Below are positions 1-9,800 of a DNA stretch of 22,295 nucleotides, piece by piece (positions within the stretch are counted from its first letter, which is position 1; every line of letters starts with the position of its first letter). The stretch is from contig JAOXYB010089496.1 in NCBI GenBank assembly GCA_028565635.1, positions 1-22,295 on the forward strand, read 5' to 3'. The translations under genes and the position numbers were made by a program. The notes under the pieces are model-generated. The model searched no databases. It was not told the origin of the DNA and saw only the letters and a program-made list of their open reading frames with translations. The stretch is from Phoronis ovalis. Lineage: Eukaryota; Phoronida; Phoronidae.

Positions 1-29
1 ATGTGCCACCCAATACGCCCCAACTACTG

Positions 30-350
30 CATTTACCACAGGTATGTTTTTCACGCTTCTCAAAGCCTTATTTACCACAGGATATACTTTTCTTGTTAGA
101 TATTTACCACAGGCCTTATATTTAAAAAAAATATTTGTTTACCACAGGGTGTATTTCTTGGAAAACGCATTTACAACAGGTATGAAAAATTAAGGTTCGT
201 AAATTTTACAAAATTTATTTACTACAGAGTATATAATGTACAAGTGAATTTTACACAGGGTATCTATTTCGGGAGTTATTTTTAACAGGGTATATATTTC
301 ATTTACGACAGGGTATATTTAAAGTGATCTTTATTTGCCATAGGGTCAGG
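30..350. repeat. Degenerate short tandem array, TTTACCACAGGGTATATTT-like units
   Basis: About ten recognisable units of the motif TTTACCACAGG start near 31, 70, 102, 138, 169, 218, 250, 280, 301 and 332. Later copies vary (TTTACTACAGAG, TTTTACACAGGG, TTTACGACAGGG). Spacing is 21-49 nt. It is probably an old minisatellite or satellite edge cut by the window start. Confidence 0.7.
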
Positions 351-770
351 GTTTTTTACCCTGAGCCGCACATTCCTACCAACTTTTTTGTCAAGTACCC
401 CCCTGGTATAGACAGTATATTGATACTTGCAAAAATAAAATTTCAGTGTTACAAATGCAAAAAAGACCACAGGGTAAGAAGAGTCTATTATTGTAAAAAG
501 CATTTATGCAGAACAATGCTGTACATATTATTAAGATCTATTGCTTATGTAAACAAAACAGCTCATTAGTTAACTTTCTTTGTGACTACAATTTTTGCAT
601 ATGACTACTCATAACTACTATTTTAACAATGGGAAAATTCAACTTGAATGCCACTGTTTTATTATAGATGAGAGCCATGTTTATTGTTCTGCAGAAACTG
701 GAGACAGCTTTTAAAACAAAAGAAAATTATTTAACAAAAGATGCATATCAAATTTCTTCACTAAAAATGC
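351..770. other. Intergenic, no supported gene
   Basis: It is AT-rich. It contains one copy of a dispersed motif (352-406, paired with 4725-4783). The small open frames on both strands at 303-569 look non-coding apart from the motif similarity. Confidence 0.6.
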
Positions 771-1070
771 TAATTACAGAGAAACAAGGCTAATTGACAT
801 TAGTTAATGGAGTATGTGTAGAAGTCATTAACTTGCAACTTCAAACAATATGTGCAATCTTATATAATTTAATTACTTGACATTAGCAACACTTAATATT
901 AAAAAATCATAATTAAATACACAAATGTTACAGAATTTTAAAAAAATTGACAATATTAATTACGAAGAAAGAACATTAATTGACATTTATCTAGGAATTA
1001 TACACTAGTCATTAACTTCAAATTTTAAGCAATGCGTTATGTCATCTTATATGATTTATAATTTTATTAC
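771..1070. repeat. Diverged tandem duplication, period about 186 bp
   Basis: Copy 1 (about 771-880) and copy 2 (about 957-1070) share TAATTAC, TTAATTGACATT, AGTCATTAACTT and ATCTTATAT in the same order. Confidence 0.65.
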
Positions 1071-4000
1071 TTTATATTGAATACACCGGACAGAAAAATT
1101 AGAAAATGCATGAAAATTTACTTTCCGTACTACTACGTATATATCTGGTAGCACAGGCAACAGCTCCAAGAAACCGTCCCAGAGCCATATTGAACTCACT
1201 GTTACAAAACTTTCTGTATTACATATCCCAAGTGGAATGCCATTGACAGAACAAGTCTGTCAAAATCTGAATTAGGAATACATAGGAAAGTAATGATTAT
1301 ATTAAATAATCATTATCACTTGTCATAGCTGACTCATTCAATTATTATTTGGTTTACATTACCCCCACAAGACTATCAGCAGTCTACATATGATACTGGG
1401 CCAGAAAATGATCAAATGAGCTGGAACTACCATGCAGTTAAGTCTGTACATAGGTAGTTTGGTCTGCATATACATTTTCTTAAAGCTCTACAAAAATTGT
1501 AGATTCTACAAGTCCTAGAGGATTTTAAAATATTTTTTTTAGTTAATAAGGTTTCATTCTTGATTCAAAATAAACAATTTCACGGAAATAATTTTTTTTT
1601 TATTGCATTTCACTATCCATAATATGGCACTATCAAATCCACCATCCTCAAAGATCTTCTGGACGGCGTATTTGATAGCGACAAATATTGAATAGTGAGT
1701 AAAGCCATTTTTTGTGGATAATTGTTTTATTTGCAACAAAAGTACATCAACCTAATCAAAATAATTTTTTAAAAATTAAATAATAACAAACAAAAATTCC
1801 AGAAGGACTTGTAGCAAGTCTACAAAAATTAGAGGTTGGGCCCTTATTCCTTTTCTCATGTCCCTGTATTAAGTACAGTTGAATTTTCAAAAAACATATA
1901 CAGTCAATGAGATAGATTGCAAGAACGAATGTATACACACCTTGATTTCGCCATACTTCAGAACCAACTTGTTAACAATTCTGCATTATATCTAGGATAT
2001 AGAGTTTTATTTATCCTAGATTATATGGAGTGACTTGAAAATCTCTAGGGCTTATCTAATTCTTATTAGCTTCCTGACCAGTTAAGTAGAATATGAAGAT
2101 AGCTATTGTATATCTATTATTTGTTACATAAGAAACTGACAAGATTTCCTCAAATCAATAAAACTTCAGTGACAATATATTATGAACCAAATGCTTTAAA
2201 TATATTTGAGTCTGCAATTGAAATTAGTTTTAGGTTCTTTTAAATTGCACATTATTTCTCTATAAAATTAGATTTCACTTTCTGAAAAAGTTGTGGTGAA
2301 TACTATAAAATACATCAAACCACAAGTCCATGGTTATCAAGAAAATCTGATCTTTTGATTACCAGCTCTGTTTGTATGTTACTGCTTTTTGATTGCCTAA
2401 TCAGTAGTTCATTATATAATACCAGTTCACATAAAGCACCAGAAATAACCCCAGTCACTTATTACATCCTGTATTTACTGAAATTAATTCTGATGTTGTA
2501 TATTTTTGCATGATTTATATTTTTTTTCTAGGTCTATATTAAGCATGAGGCATAAAATTAAGTGAAGGTTAAACACTCTTGTTGATACTAGCATACCACC
2601 ATAGTATCCTTATGAACAGGTAACAAAAGAAAAATTAATTGAAGGGAGTTCAACTATAATGCACCTTACAGAAAATGTATTGTAACAAGACACCTGGTAA
2701 ACATCAAAGGAGATAGCACAGACATACCAAAAAGAAGATTTTCTCATTTGTGAATTGAAATTGTTTTCCAATCCCTTTCATGTTTATTGTGATGCATGTG
2801 GGCAAAACAAAATATTTTTTTACATGAGCACAAAATAAATAGTTTACATTATACTGTAGTACAAGTTCTAAAATACACAGCAAATCGCTATAAAAGTACA
2901 TGCATATGAAATATGTATCTAGAAATTACTGCCTTTCATACTGTATTAGAGGAATTGAAATCATTCCGACCGAGTTTGCCTATTCCCAGATACATGATAT
3001 ATTACTATGTTAGCATATGGCCTAGTTGTAGTAATCACATTGTAGTTGCATCCATAGTGATTGTGTGTAAAAACAGCACAGCAGAAACAACTTAAATATG
3101 ACCTCACTGATGCAGAATACTTTCTTTTGATTGTATTTTTTTCTTAAAACATGCTACACATGAAATCCAGGAGCAAGATTAAATATGGCGGACAGGTTTA
3201 AAATTACATGTTTGCAAAACTTTTCTAACACAAGTACGATTGCAAGCATGTTCAGATAATTGAAAGTTTCAAAACAGAAAGCATTATCAGTATAATCAAA
3301 ACAAAATATGTGAAAAAGTGAGCAGAATTTTTATATAGGTGATGCGACAGCCTCAACCCAGCTTTGAAACAGTTGAAAGATATTGCAGCTACTTCTGTAG
3401 TCCTAATACTAGGCCCAACATCTGATGTGTTGGTCCTAATACTTTGGATCGCCAATGCAATGAAAATGTTTATACAGTAATATACGCAGGTGGTCTTTGT
3501 TTGTTATTATCAGGTGATGAAAATACAAATTGTAAACAAGCCAGATGGTAAAAATGAAGTGACTTCCCCGGGAGACGCCATTATGGTTGCTTACTATTTA
3601 TTGAGTAGAAGTTCGTTAAACTTCTGTTGTGACACAAGAAAGATTTATACATTTTTCACTTGGTGATAACAAACTAGACCTTCTACAGCATTGCTGTATG
3701 AAGATTTTAAATTTTTTTTTAATTTCGAAAGATGACAGATTTTGAATAGGAAAGTTCCCCATAATTTCAAAAACAGTGATACTTTCAAAAGGGGTTAGCA
3801 ATACTACTAACGGCATACTACAGTCTTCCTATAAAAATTACAAGTAGCTGTACCGTACCCCCCCCCCCCTCCCCGGCATACACCGAGCCAGATAGAAACG
3901 CTATTTTGTGACTAAAATTTCAAACAGAAATCAGAATACACTGAAATCTTAGCATTTACTTGCAGAATCCACAAGCAACGTGTTGTGATCATACTCTAAT

Positions 4001-4100
4001 AAATGACACATAGGACCTGAGACTAATATAACGAATTAATTACATTAGTCTCAGGTAGGACTTAAAAAATACCGGATAATAGTAACATGAAAGCCAAACT
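1071..4100. other. Upstream intergenic region, no supported gene
   Basis: I see no conserved protein on either strand. It holds a 25-nt near-palindrome (1291-1315), a 12-C run (3858-3869), a small palindrome between short direct repeats (4016-4055), and slightly GC-richer islands near 1140-1450 and 3340-3450 without recognisable coding content. Confidence 0.6.
4016..4055. repeat. 12-bp perfect inverted repeat flanked by TAGGA direct repeats
   Basis: CCTGAGACTAAT (4016-4027) pairs perfectly with ATTAGTCTCAGG (4044-4055). TAGGA sits directly outside both arms. It may be a remnant of a tiny transposon or a simple hairpin. Confidence 0.6.
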
Positions 4101-4114
4101 AAACTTACCCACAT

Positions 4115-4281
4115 TGTTTTGAATTTCGTGCCCTTATTTCGAAGCGCTACCTAACGAGGGTGCATTACGTCATGGAAATGGGAACACCAAGTACCGTGAC
4201 GTCATATAGCAACACCGCATCTGAGTGTAACACATTGGACTGGGTAAACGGTTTTGAAATAATCAGAACGCTATTCTACAG
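4115..4281 (+). promoter_or_regulatory. Likely ARMC3 promoter and start region, possibly bidirectional
   Basis: This short stretch is richer in CG dinucleotides than its surroundings. It has TGACGTCA, a perfect CRE palindrome, at 4197-4204 and TTACGTCA, a CRE/ATF-like site, at 4165-4172. At 4201-4213, GTCATA-T-AGCAAC matches an RFX X-box with one perfect half (AGCAAC, RGYAAC) and a weak other half. RFX sites are typical of ciliary genes and CREM/CRE sites of testis genes, which suits ARMC3, but this link is inference. No TATA box is obvious. Confidence 0.5.
4215..4281 (+). other. ARMC3: Putative noncoding exon 1 (5' UTR) of ARMC3
   Basis: Exon 2 starts with a strong 3' splice site only 12 nt before the ATG, so an upstream noncoding exon is required. 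The best candidate donor is CAG|GTAATA at 4281/4282, just after the CRE-rich region. The 5' boundary is a guess. RNA reads joining 4281 to 6753 would settle it. Confidence 0.45.
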
Positions 4282-4454
4282 GTAATACTAAAAATTTTAA
4301 TGTTTATTTTAATGAGTTACTTATAATTGTATGTACTCTTGTATTTGACGCATTTTGAGCGTATTATTAAATCTTTTCGCACCTATTTTATACTGTGTAT
4401 ACTATGACTACATGCATGCTAATTGAATTGGACTAGTACAGTCTAGAGTCTAGA

Positions 4455-5020
4455 TACATAGGCAATAGTCCTGGTTCATGACGTCCTGCACCCGGGGTTC
4501 TGCACTAGCTCTTAATAATCTGACTTGTGAGCTGTGCGAACAGTCATGGAAACTTACATAGCCAATTACAGTGAAAGTGCCGAAACTTCGAAATCTATGT
4601 AATTCCTGCCGAATTAGTTCATACATCACTATCTAGATATTCTCTGATTATCCAACTTCAACTTCAACTACTCCCTTTACCATTTGAAACTCCTGAATTC
4701 AATTTTTACCATGCAGTAAGCTTGTTTTACCCTGGGCCTCACACACCAACCCAGTTTTTTGGCAAGTACCCCACTCCTCTGGGTGCCAGCGCAGGAGTTA
4801 TACAAATAGCCATAGAAGTAGTGGGAGTTGAAGTTGGATAATCAGAGACTATCTGGACGCTGATATATGAACTCATTTGGTAGGAATTACATAGATTTCC
4901 AAGTTTGGACACTTTCACTGTATTTGGCTATGTAAGTTTCCAGGACTGTCTGCACAGCTCACAAGTCCCAGAGTATTAAGAGCTAGTGCAGAACGTCATG
5001 ACCCAGGCAATGGCCTAGTA
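4455..5020. mobile_element. Foldback (long inverted repeat) element, about 566 bp
   Basis: The left arm (about 4455-4672) and right arm (about 4813-5020) are reverse complements over about 210 bp at roughly 80-85% identity. Shared blocks include TCTCTGATTATCCAACTTCA, GAAATCTATGTAATTCCT and GAAACTTACATAGCCAA. The left arm has a 14-nt extra direct duplication (TCCTGCA...TTCTGCA). The ~140-nt loop carries the dispersed motif at 4725-4783. No target duplication is clear. Confidence 0.8.
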
Positions 5021-5338
5021 AAAAATTGTCCAATTTCATTCTTCTGCATCCGTTATTTTTTATGCAAACATAGTATTTGTCAAGATTTCTTTTTTTTAAG
5101 AATCAATGTATTTAATGCAAATCCTCCACTCCAGTAGCTTGTTCTATCAATCTACAAAGCTAGCAATGAAAAAGTTCACCCTGCAGACCTGCTTTTTGAA
5201 TTATATCTGTTCTTAAATAATTTCTGCGAGTATCCTAGGATATAATAAAAAAAAGTCTTCATCCACTTTATAAAATCCATTAAGAATACTTTCAATTAAA
5301 TCACCTCTTGTTTCTATATCATGTAATGGGAACCGTCC

Positions 5339-5347
5339 TAGACAATT
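5339..5347. repeat. Left target-site duplication, TAGACAATT
   Basis: It is identical to 5727-5735. Removing the element and one copy restores a continuous LINE reading, which independently confirms the insertion site. Confidence 0.92.
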
Positions 5348-5726
5348 TAGTCCTGCAAGCATGACCCTACTATGGACAGCCTATGGCTTGTCAGTAGGGT
5401 CATGATCGTCTCATGTCTCAGACTAGCCGAAGTTCAAAACACTTACTTCCCTAATTAATTCCACCAAAAATGTTTGCTTCTGCCTATTCCTTGACTACTC
5501 CGCTTCTTATATCACCGTATCCAAATAACTTATTCAAAGATTCAACAGCACATCAGCATAAAATCCAAAATGCGCTCTTGAAGGTTTGTTCATCCATGGT
5601 ATGGATATTATGCTATTGCGCATGCGTGAAGGCTAGTAGAACTTTGGCTGGTTTGAGATACGAATTAGTCATGACCCTACGGACAAGCCGTAGGCTGTCC
5701 ATAGTAGGGTCATGCTTGCAGGACTA
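5348..5726. mobile_element. 379-bp non-autonomous DNA transposon (MITE-like) with 9-bp target duplication
   Basis: Both ends read TAGTCCTGCAAGCATGACCC inward. The terminal inverted repeats are about 58 bp with two mismatches and fade out by about 88 bp. The flanks are perfect 9-bp direct repeats, TAGACAATT at 5339-5347 and 5727-5735. Each end is itself a hairpin (CATGACCCTAC at 5360-5370 with 5394-5404, and at 5670-5680 with 5704-5714). A 9-bp duplication suggests a Mutator-like transposase, but no transposase is encoded. Confidence 0.92.
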
Positions 5727-5735
5727 TAGACAATT
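5727..5735. repeat. Right target-site duplication, TAGACAATT
   Basis: It is identical to 5339-5347. Confidence 0.92.
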
Positions 5736-6414
5736 AAGCCTTTCTTTGTAAGTCCTATTCTTAATGCCTGAGAGCAAGCTTTGTTACTCTGGTCTGAACT
5801 TTTTCTAAACATGCAATATCTTTTTCATACTAAGGTCCTCATGCTTGAATACAGTATTCTAAGTGTGGTCTAACATAAGTTGCATAGAGTATACTAAATA
5901 ACTGAGCAGAGATATGTGAGATTGTTTTCTTAATTAATTTTAGTGCTCTCATGCCTTTTACAACAGCCTGGGAACAATTTTATTTTACATTTTCAGTCTG
6001 TACTCATTCAAGTTATTTTAGTTATATTAGTCTCAGATTGTAACTCATGGACCCTGTCAAGGACCCAAATGCCTATGTATTGCTATTTGTTAATAAATCT
6101 TCCAGTTTTGTATAATAATAGTTCATACAACATTTAATTAACACCTTGTTCTTATACATGACTCTACTTGACTGCTATGGAAGTTTGAGGGTCATGGTCA
6201 ATTTTTTTTGTTGAAGTACTGAATTGTTTGCTTTCAGAATTCGCCCAGCTACTTAGGCAGTGCTGTAAATATTAAATTCTTTGAAGCATAAAGTTACTCA
6301 CCATAGGTTCACTTTCTTGTATTCCGCTGTAACTGCAAGTAATCATGCATTTCAGAGGCTTTGAGAACAGGGGTCATAGAGCTAGACGTACCGTTTTTCG
6401 ACTTTTGAACTGCA

Positions 6415-6546
6415 GACATGCCAAGTCACCCACATTCACTGGGTGACACCCACTAAAATTTTGCTAATTTTCTTACTTATATGTACAAATGACGACACAA
6501 AAACACTAATCTCCCGCATGTTTTTGCTCTGACCTTGGCATCTCTG
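6415..6546. repeat. Small inverted repeat with ATGCCAAG arms
   Basis: GACATGCCAAG-TCA on the left faces TGACCTTGGCATCTC on the right. Inside is a perfect 8-bp hairpin (GTCACCCA 6425-6432 with 6440-6447). It may be a degraded miniature element. Confidence 0.45.
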
Positions 6547-6752
6547 GAACTGCTGTGTTTGTACACCTTATTGGATATTTGGGTTTTGAATGACACTTTC
6601 TCTGATTAAAGGTTAAAGAAAGAATTTCCAATCTACGCAACCAGATGGCACATACATTGATTTTAGCTTAAAGATGGATCTACTAAAACCTACTAAGATT
6701 TACTAATTATTTGTAATTATATTCATTATGATTTACACTTTTTTTCTTGCAG

Positions 6753-6812
6753 ATAAACAAAAAAATGGGGAAGAAAATGAAAAAAGATGAAAAGCCTCCT
6801 CCAGATGATGTG
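6753..6812 (+). CDS. ARMC3: ARMC3 exon 2 (start codon; residues 1-16)
   Basis: The acceptor is TTTTTTTCTTGCAG, followed by a 12-nt A-rich leader and the ATG at 6765 (context AAAAATGG). It encodes MGKKMKKDEKPPPDDV, the basic, proline-containing N-terminus typical of ARMC3. The donor is GTG|GTAAGT and it ends in phase 0. No signal peptide is present, so the protein should be intracellular. Confidence 0.93.
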
Positions 6813-9800
6813 GTAAGTAGGAAGTTTTTATCATCAGCTTATTCTAAGATCAAAAAAATTTGCATAATCATATAACAGTTGCAAGGTAGTAGGTGATGAT
6901 TGTGGGGAAAGTGTTGGTCTATATAGTGATAAGTCTTTTAATTCTTATCCCCTTCTGTCTCTCAATAATTTTACTAATTGCAAGATATATGCTTTTAAAA
7001 TGATACAAAAGAAATTGTAATGTCCCCTGAAGTTTAGATATTTTTCTTCAGTTTGATCCATTACTGGTTGAGAGCAAACAAGCACAAACAGTAGTTTTGA
7101 TGTTGGACAGTCCTGAAGAAGATGTTCTATCCAAAGCCTGTGAAGCAATATACAGATTTGTTGAAAAATGTATGTAAGGCCACACCAAAAATAAAAGTTG
7201 CTTAATGCGTAAAAGCCCTCAAAAACTGAGTCGATAGGGCGGTTTTTATTTTTAAGAGTGTTTAACAAGCGAAAGCCCTTAGAAACCGAGTCGTTCGAAC
7301 TTTTTTACTTTTTTTAGTGTTAGATTGAAAGAAAAAATATTTTAAATCAGATAACACTGCAATAATTTGTGCAAGTTGGGTTTTTGTCTTTTCTGTGATT
7401 TTTTACAATAAAATAAAAAACCCATTAAAACGTCGAAATTTGAAGCATCCTTGACCATTAAACAAGGTTTATATTTGGTCTTGCCTAATTGTAACCCTTG
7501 CATTTTATAAAAATTACAAAGATTTGAATAAAATTAATTTAAAGAATGTTTTGTATGAAAAAAATTGTTTTTAAGACTAACATTTTTAAATACACTTATT
7601 GTTTGCTTTTCAATGCTGTTTGGTTTTAGGTGATGAAAACAAAAAACTACTACTTGATCTTGGAACTGTAGATCCGTTACTGAGACTCATTCAACATGAA
7701 GACAGAATTGTAAGACGAAATGCTTGCATGGCATTTGGAATAATGGCTGGTCACCGTAAGTTTAACTCCTGTTAGAACCCTTCAATATATATATTTTTTG
7801 AAGAAAAAAATTGACAACACATTTAAAGATTTATGTATGTACTTTTTTGGCTGCTTTATCCCTGCGTTTAATGCAAATTATTCATGTTGTAATTGTTACA
7901 AGTGAATGTTTCATCTAAGAAATCTGTATGATTGTAATATGCATCAGGTTTATATACTTTTAATGCCCATGTTTACTACATACAGACTACAGACTGAATT
8001 AAGTTTGTTTTACTATATAGATTCAAAACAGACCTAACAAAGTAACACTTTCTTTTAGGTATTAAGTTAATCAATAAATTTATTGATATTGTGAATCTAG
8101 CAAGAATTGATTCCAAATTATTTTAATACTTAATAATGGAATACCACTAAAATTATAAAATAACTTATTGTAGTCTTTAAAGTTTTATAATCAATAAAAT
8201 GTGTTGCCTCGCTGTTTAGCTGATGTGAGAAAGGCACTGAGGAAGAAGGAAGATTGTGTACCCGCAGTCGTGGCATTAATGTCTCCAGAAGGTAACTAAA
8301 CATGTTGCTGTTTATGTCAGAATAGTAAACAATGTCTAGAATATACTCTATAATTCTAGAACAGACTAAATGCTTTCAGGCCACCATGCTGCAGCTCTCA
8401 TGACATCTAATCATAATTTTGTAAATTCAGTACACCTTGAGATTTGAACTTAAATATATATCTAAACAACATTAACTTATGTAGGAATTTTTTATCTAAT
8501 AGCTAATTTTAGTGTATTATCTTGGTAAATTTGTAGGACAGTAGTACTTATCATTAAATTATCAAACTTTACAAAAAACATCTAATGCAGACCTCTAATG
8601 CAGTTCCTCTGTAGTGAATATCCTTTGATGCATGAGAATTGTCACAATAATCTTGTTGTTTCACTAAACTGTTGTTTTTCAGAGGATGCTGTCTGCCACG
8701 AGTTTGCTGCCTTGTGTTTGTCATCTATGGCGCATGATTTCAGCAGCAAAGTAACAATTGTTGAAGAAAATGGAGTTGAATCGTTGATCCGATGCTTAGG
8801 ATCACCTGACCCTGATGTGCAAAAAAATACAATTGAAGCCTTAGCTCTAATGTTACAGGTAAGCATATGATTTTGTTCTTTTTGATGCCTATGAGAGCAT
8901 CCAAGAGTGAATGTTGTTTATTTAATCTAATATGTGCAATCTTGTAGGATTATCAGGCAAGAACTGCTGTTCGGGAGTTGAATGGAATACAGCCTATGAT
9001 CGATCTGCTAAGATCTGAATTTGCGATAATACAGGAACTTGTTCTGTTAGCCTTGGAAAGAACCATGCAGGATCGTAAGTGTATCAATTTTATAATAGTA
9101 GACATTCAAAAATAATAGTAGAAAACATTTCAATTTATTATAACACATCTAAGCATAGGTGAGAGCACTACTGTGTCCCAACATTTGACCTTTTCCCAAC
9201 ATATAATTCTGTGGAATAAAATTACCGTAGTATTCTAAGTTTGCTTCTAAAAGCTTGGAACACAAAGTCTGCAATCTACAATTATTATATTCTTGAGAAA
9301 ATGTGGCTTATATAGGTTCTAATTGAAATTTTCATTTTAGCGGAAAATCGTGCTGCATTCAGAGAGCTTGATGGTATAACAACAATAATTAATTTTATTG
9401 CTAACCCTGAATGGAGCGATCTACACACAATGGCTGTAGCTGTTTTATCAAACTGTTTGGAAGATGTGGAAAGTATGGAGGTAAGAAAGCTAATTTTTTC
9501 TATGAATTTTTTCAGATACCTTAGGACTGCTGTTTTCTTTGCCAGATAGATATGCTTTATGCGATAATGAAGGTGTTGGGTTGTGCTTAGAGCGAGTTAT
9601 GTGAAACTGAGATTGGAATTTGTGTTCCTCTTTAGCAATACAAAATTAGTATCAGTAGGGGATGCTGGATTGCTTAATTCTTGCCTCGTTTCCAAGTTTC
9701 ACAAAAGAGATGGTGCTAATTTATTGTGTTTACCGTACGTGTAATGCATCAACTACTGTCTGAGCCTTTTTGCGTTCAGTAAGAAATATACAGTTTACTC

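Larger units (their letters stand above)
5240..5975 (-). pseudogene. Decayed CR1/L2/Jockey-type LINE reverse transcriptase fragment, split by a nested element
   Basis: Reading the minus strand from 5975 gives AVVKGMRALKLIKKTISH, then LYATYVRPHLEYCIQA, YEKDIACLEKVQTRVTKLAL, and, after the nested element at 5348-5726, a 'GRFPLHDIETRGDLIES' stretch. These are the classic C-terminal blocks 'LY--LVRPHLEYC-Q-W', 'LE-VQRRATKL' and 'L-L--LE-RR-RGDLIE' of non-LTR retrotransposon reverse transcriptase. In-frame stops and frame shifts occur, so it is dead. The catalytic domain is not present here. Confidence 0.88.
4282..6752 (+). other. Putative ARMC3 intron 1, packed with mobile DNA
   Basis: It runs from CAG|GTAATA to TTTCTTGCAG. 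It contains the foldback element, the LINE fragment with its nested terminal-inverted-repeat element, and a small inverted repeat at about 6415-6546. It has no coding exon. Confidence 0.5.

Noticed and set aside
324-569. 81-codon open frame on the + strand
   Set aside because: It overlaps the tandem array and a dispersed repeat, has no domain, and lies opposite a similar minus frame. Treated as repeat-derived.
3252-3816. Two minus-strand frames of 66-67 codons
   Set aside because: No recognised motif, no splice or promoter support, and part of one is hairpin-like repeat sequence.
5470-5751. 93-codon + strand open frame
   Set aside because: It lies mostly inside the MITE-like element and runs through its terminal repeat, so it is not a gene.
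6945-7268. 107-codon minus-strand frame
   Set aside because: Antisense of ARMC3 exon 3 plus intron.
7281-7295. ACCGAGTCG resembling the end of a bacterial guide-RNA scaffold
   Set aside because: A short chance match inside an animal intron repeat; no repeats, spacers or Cas genes.
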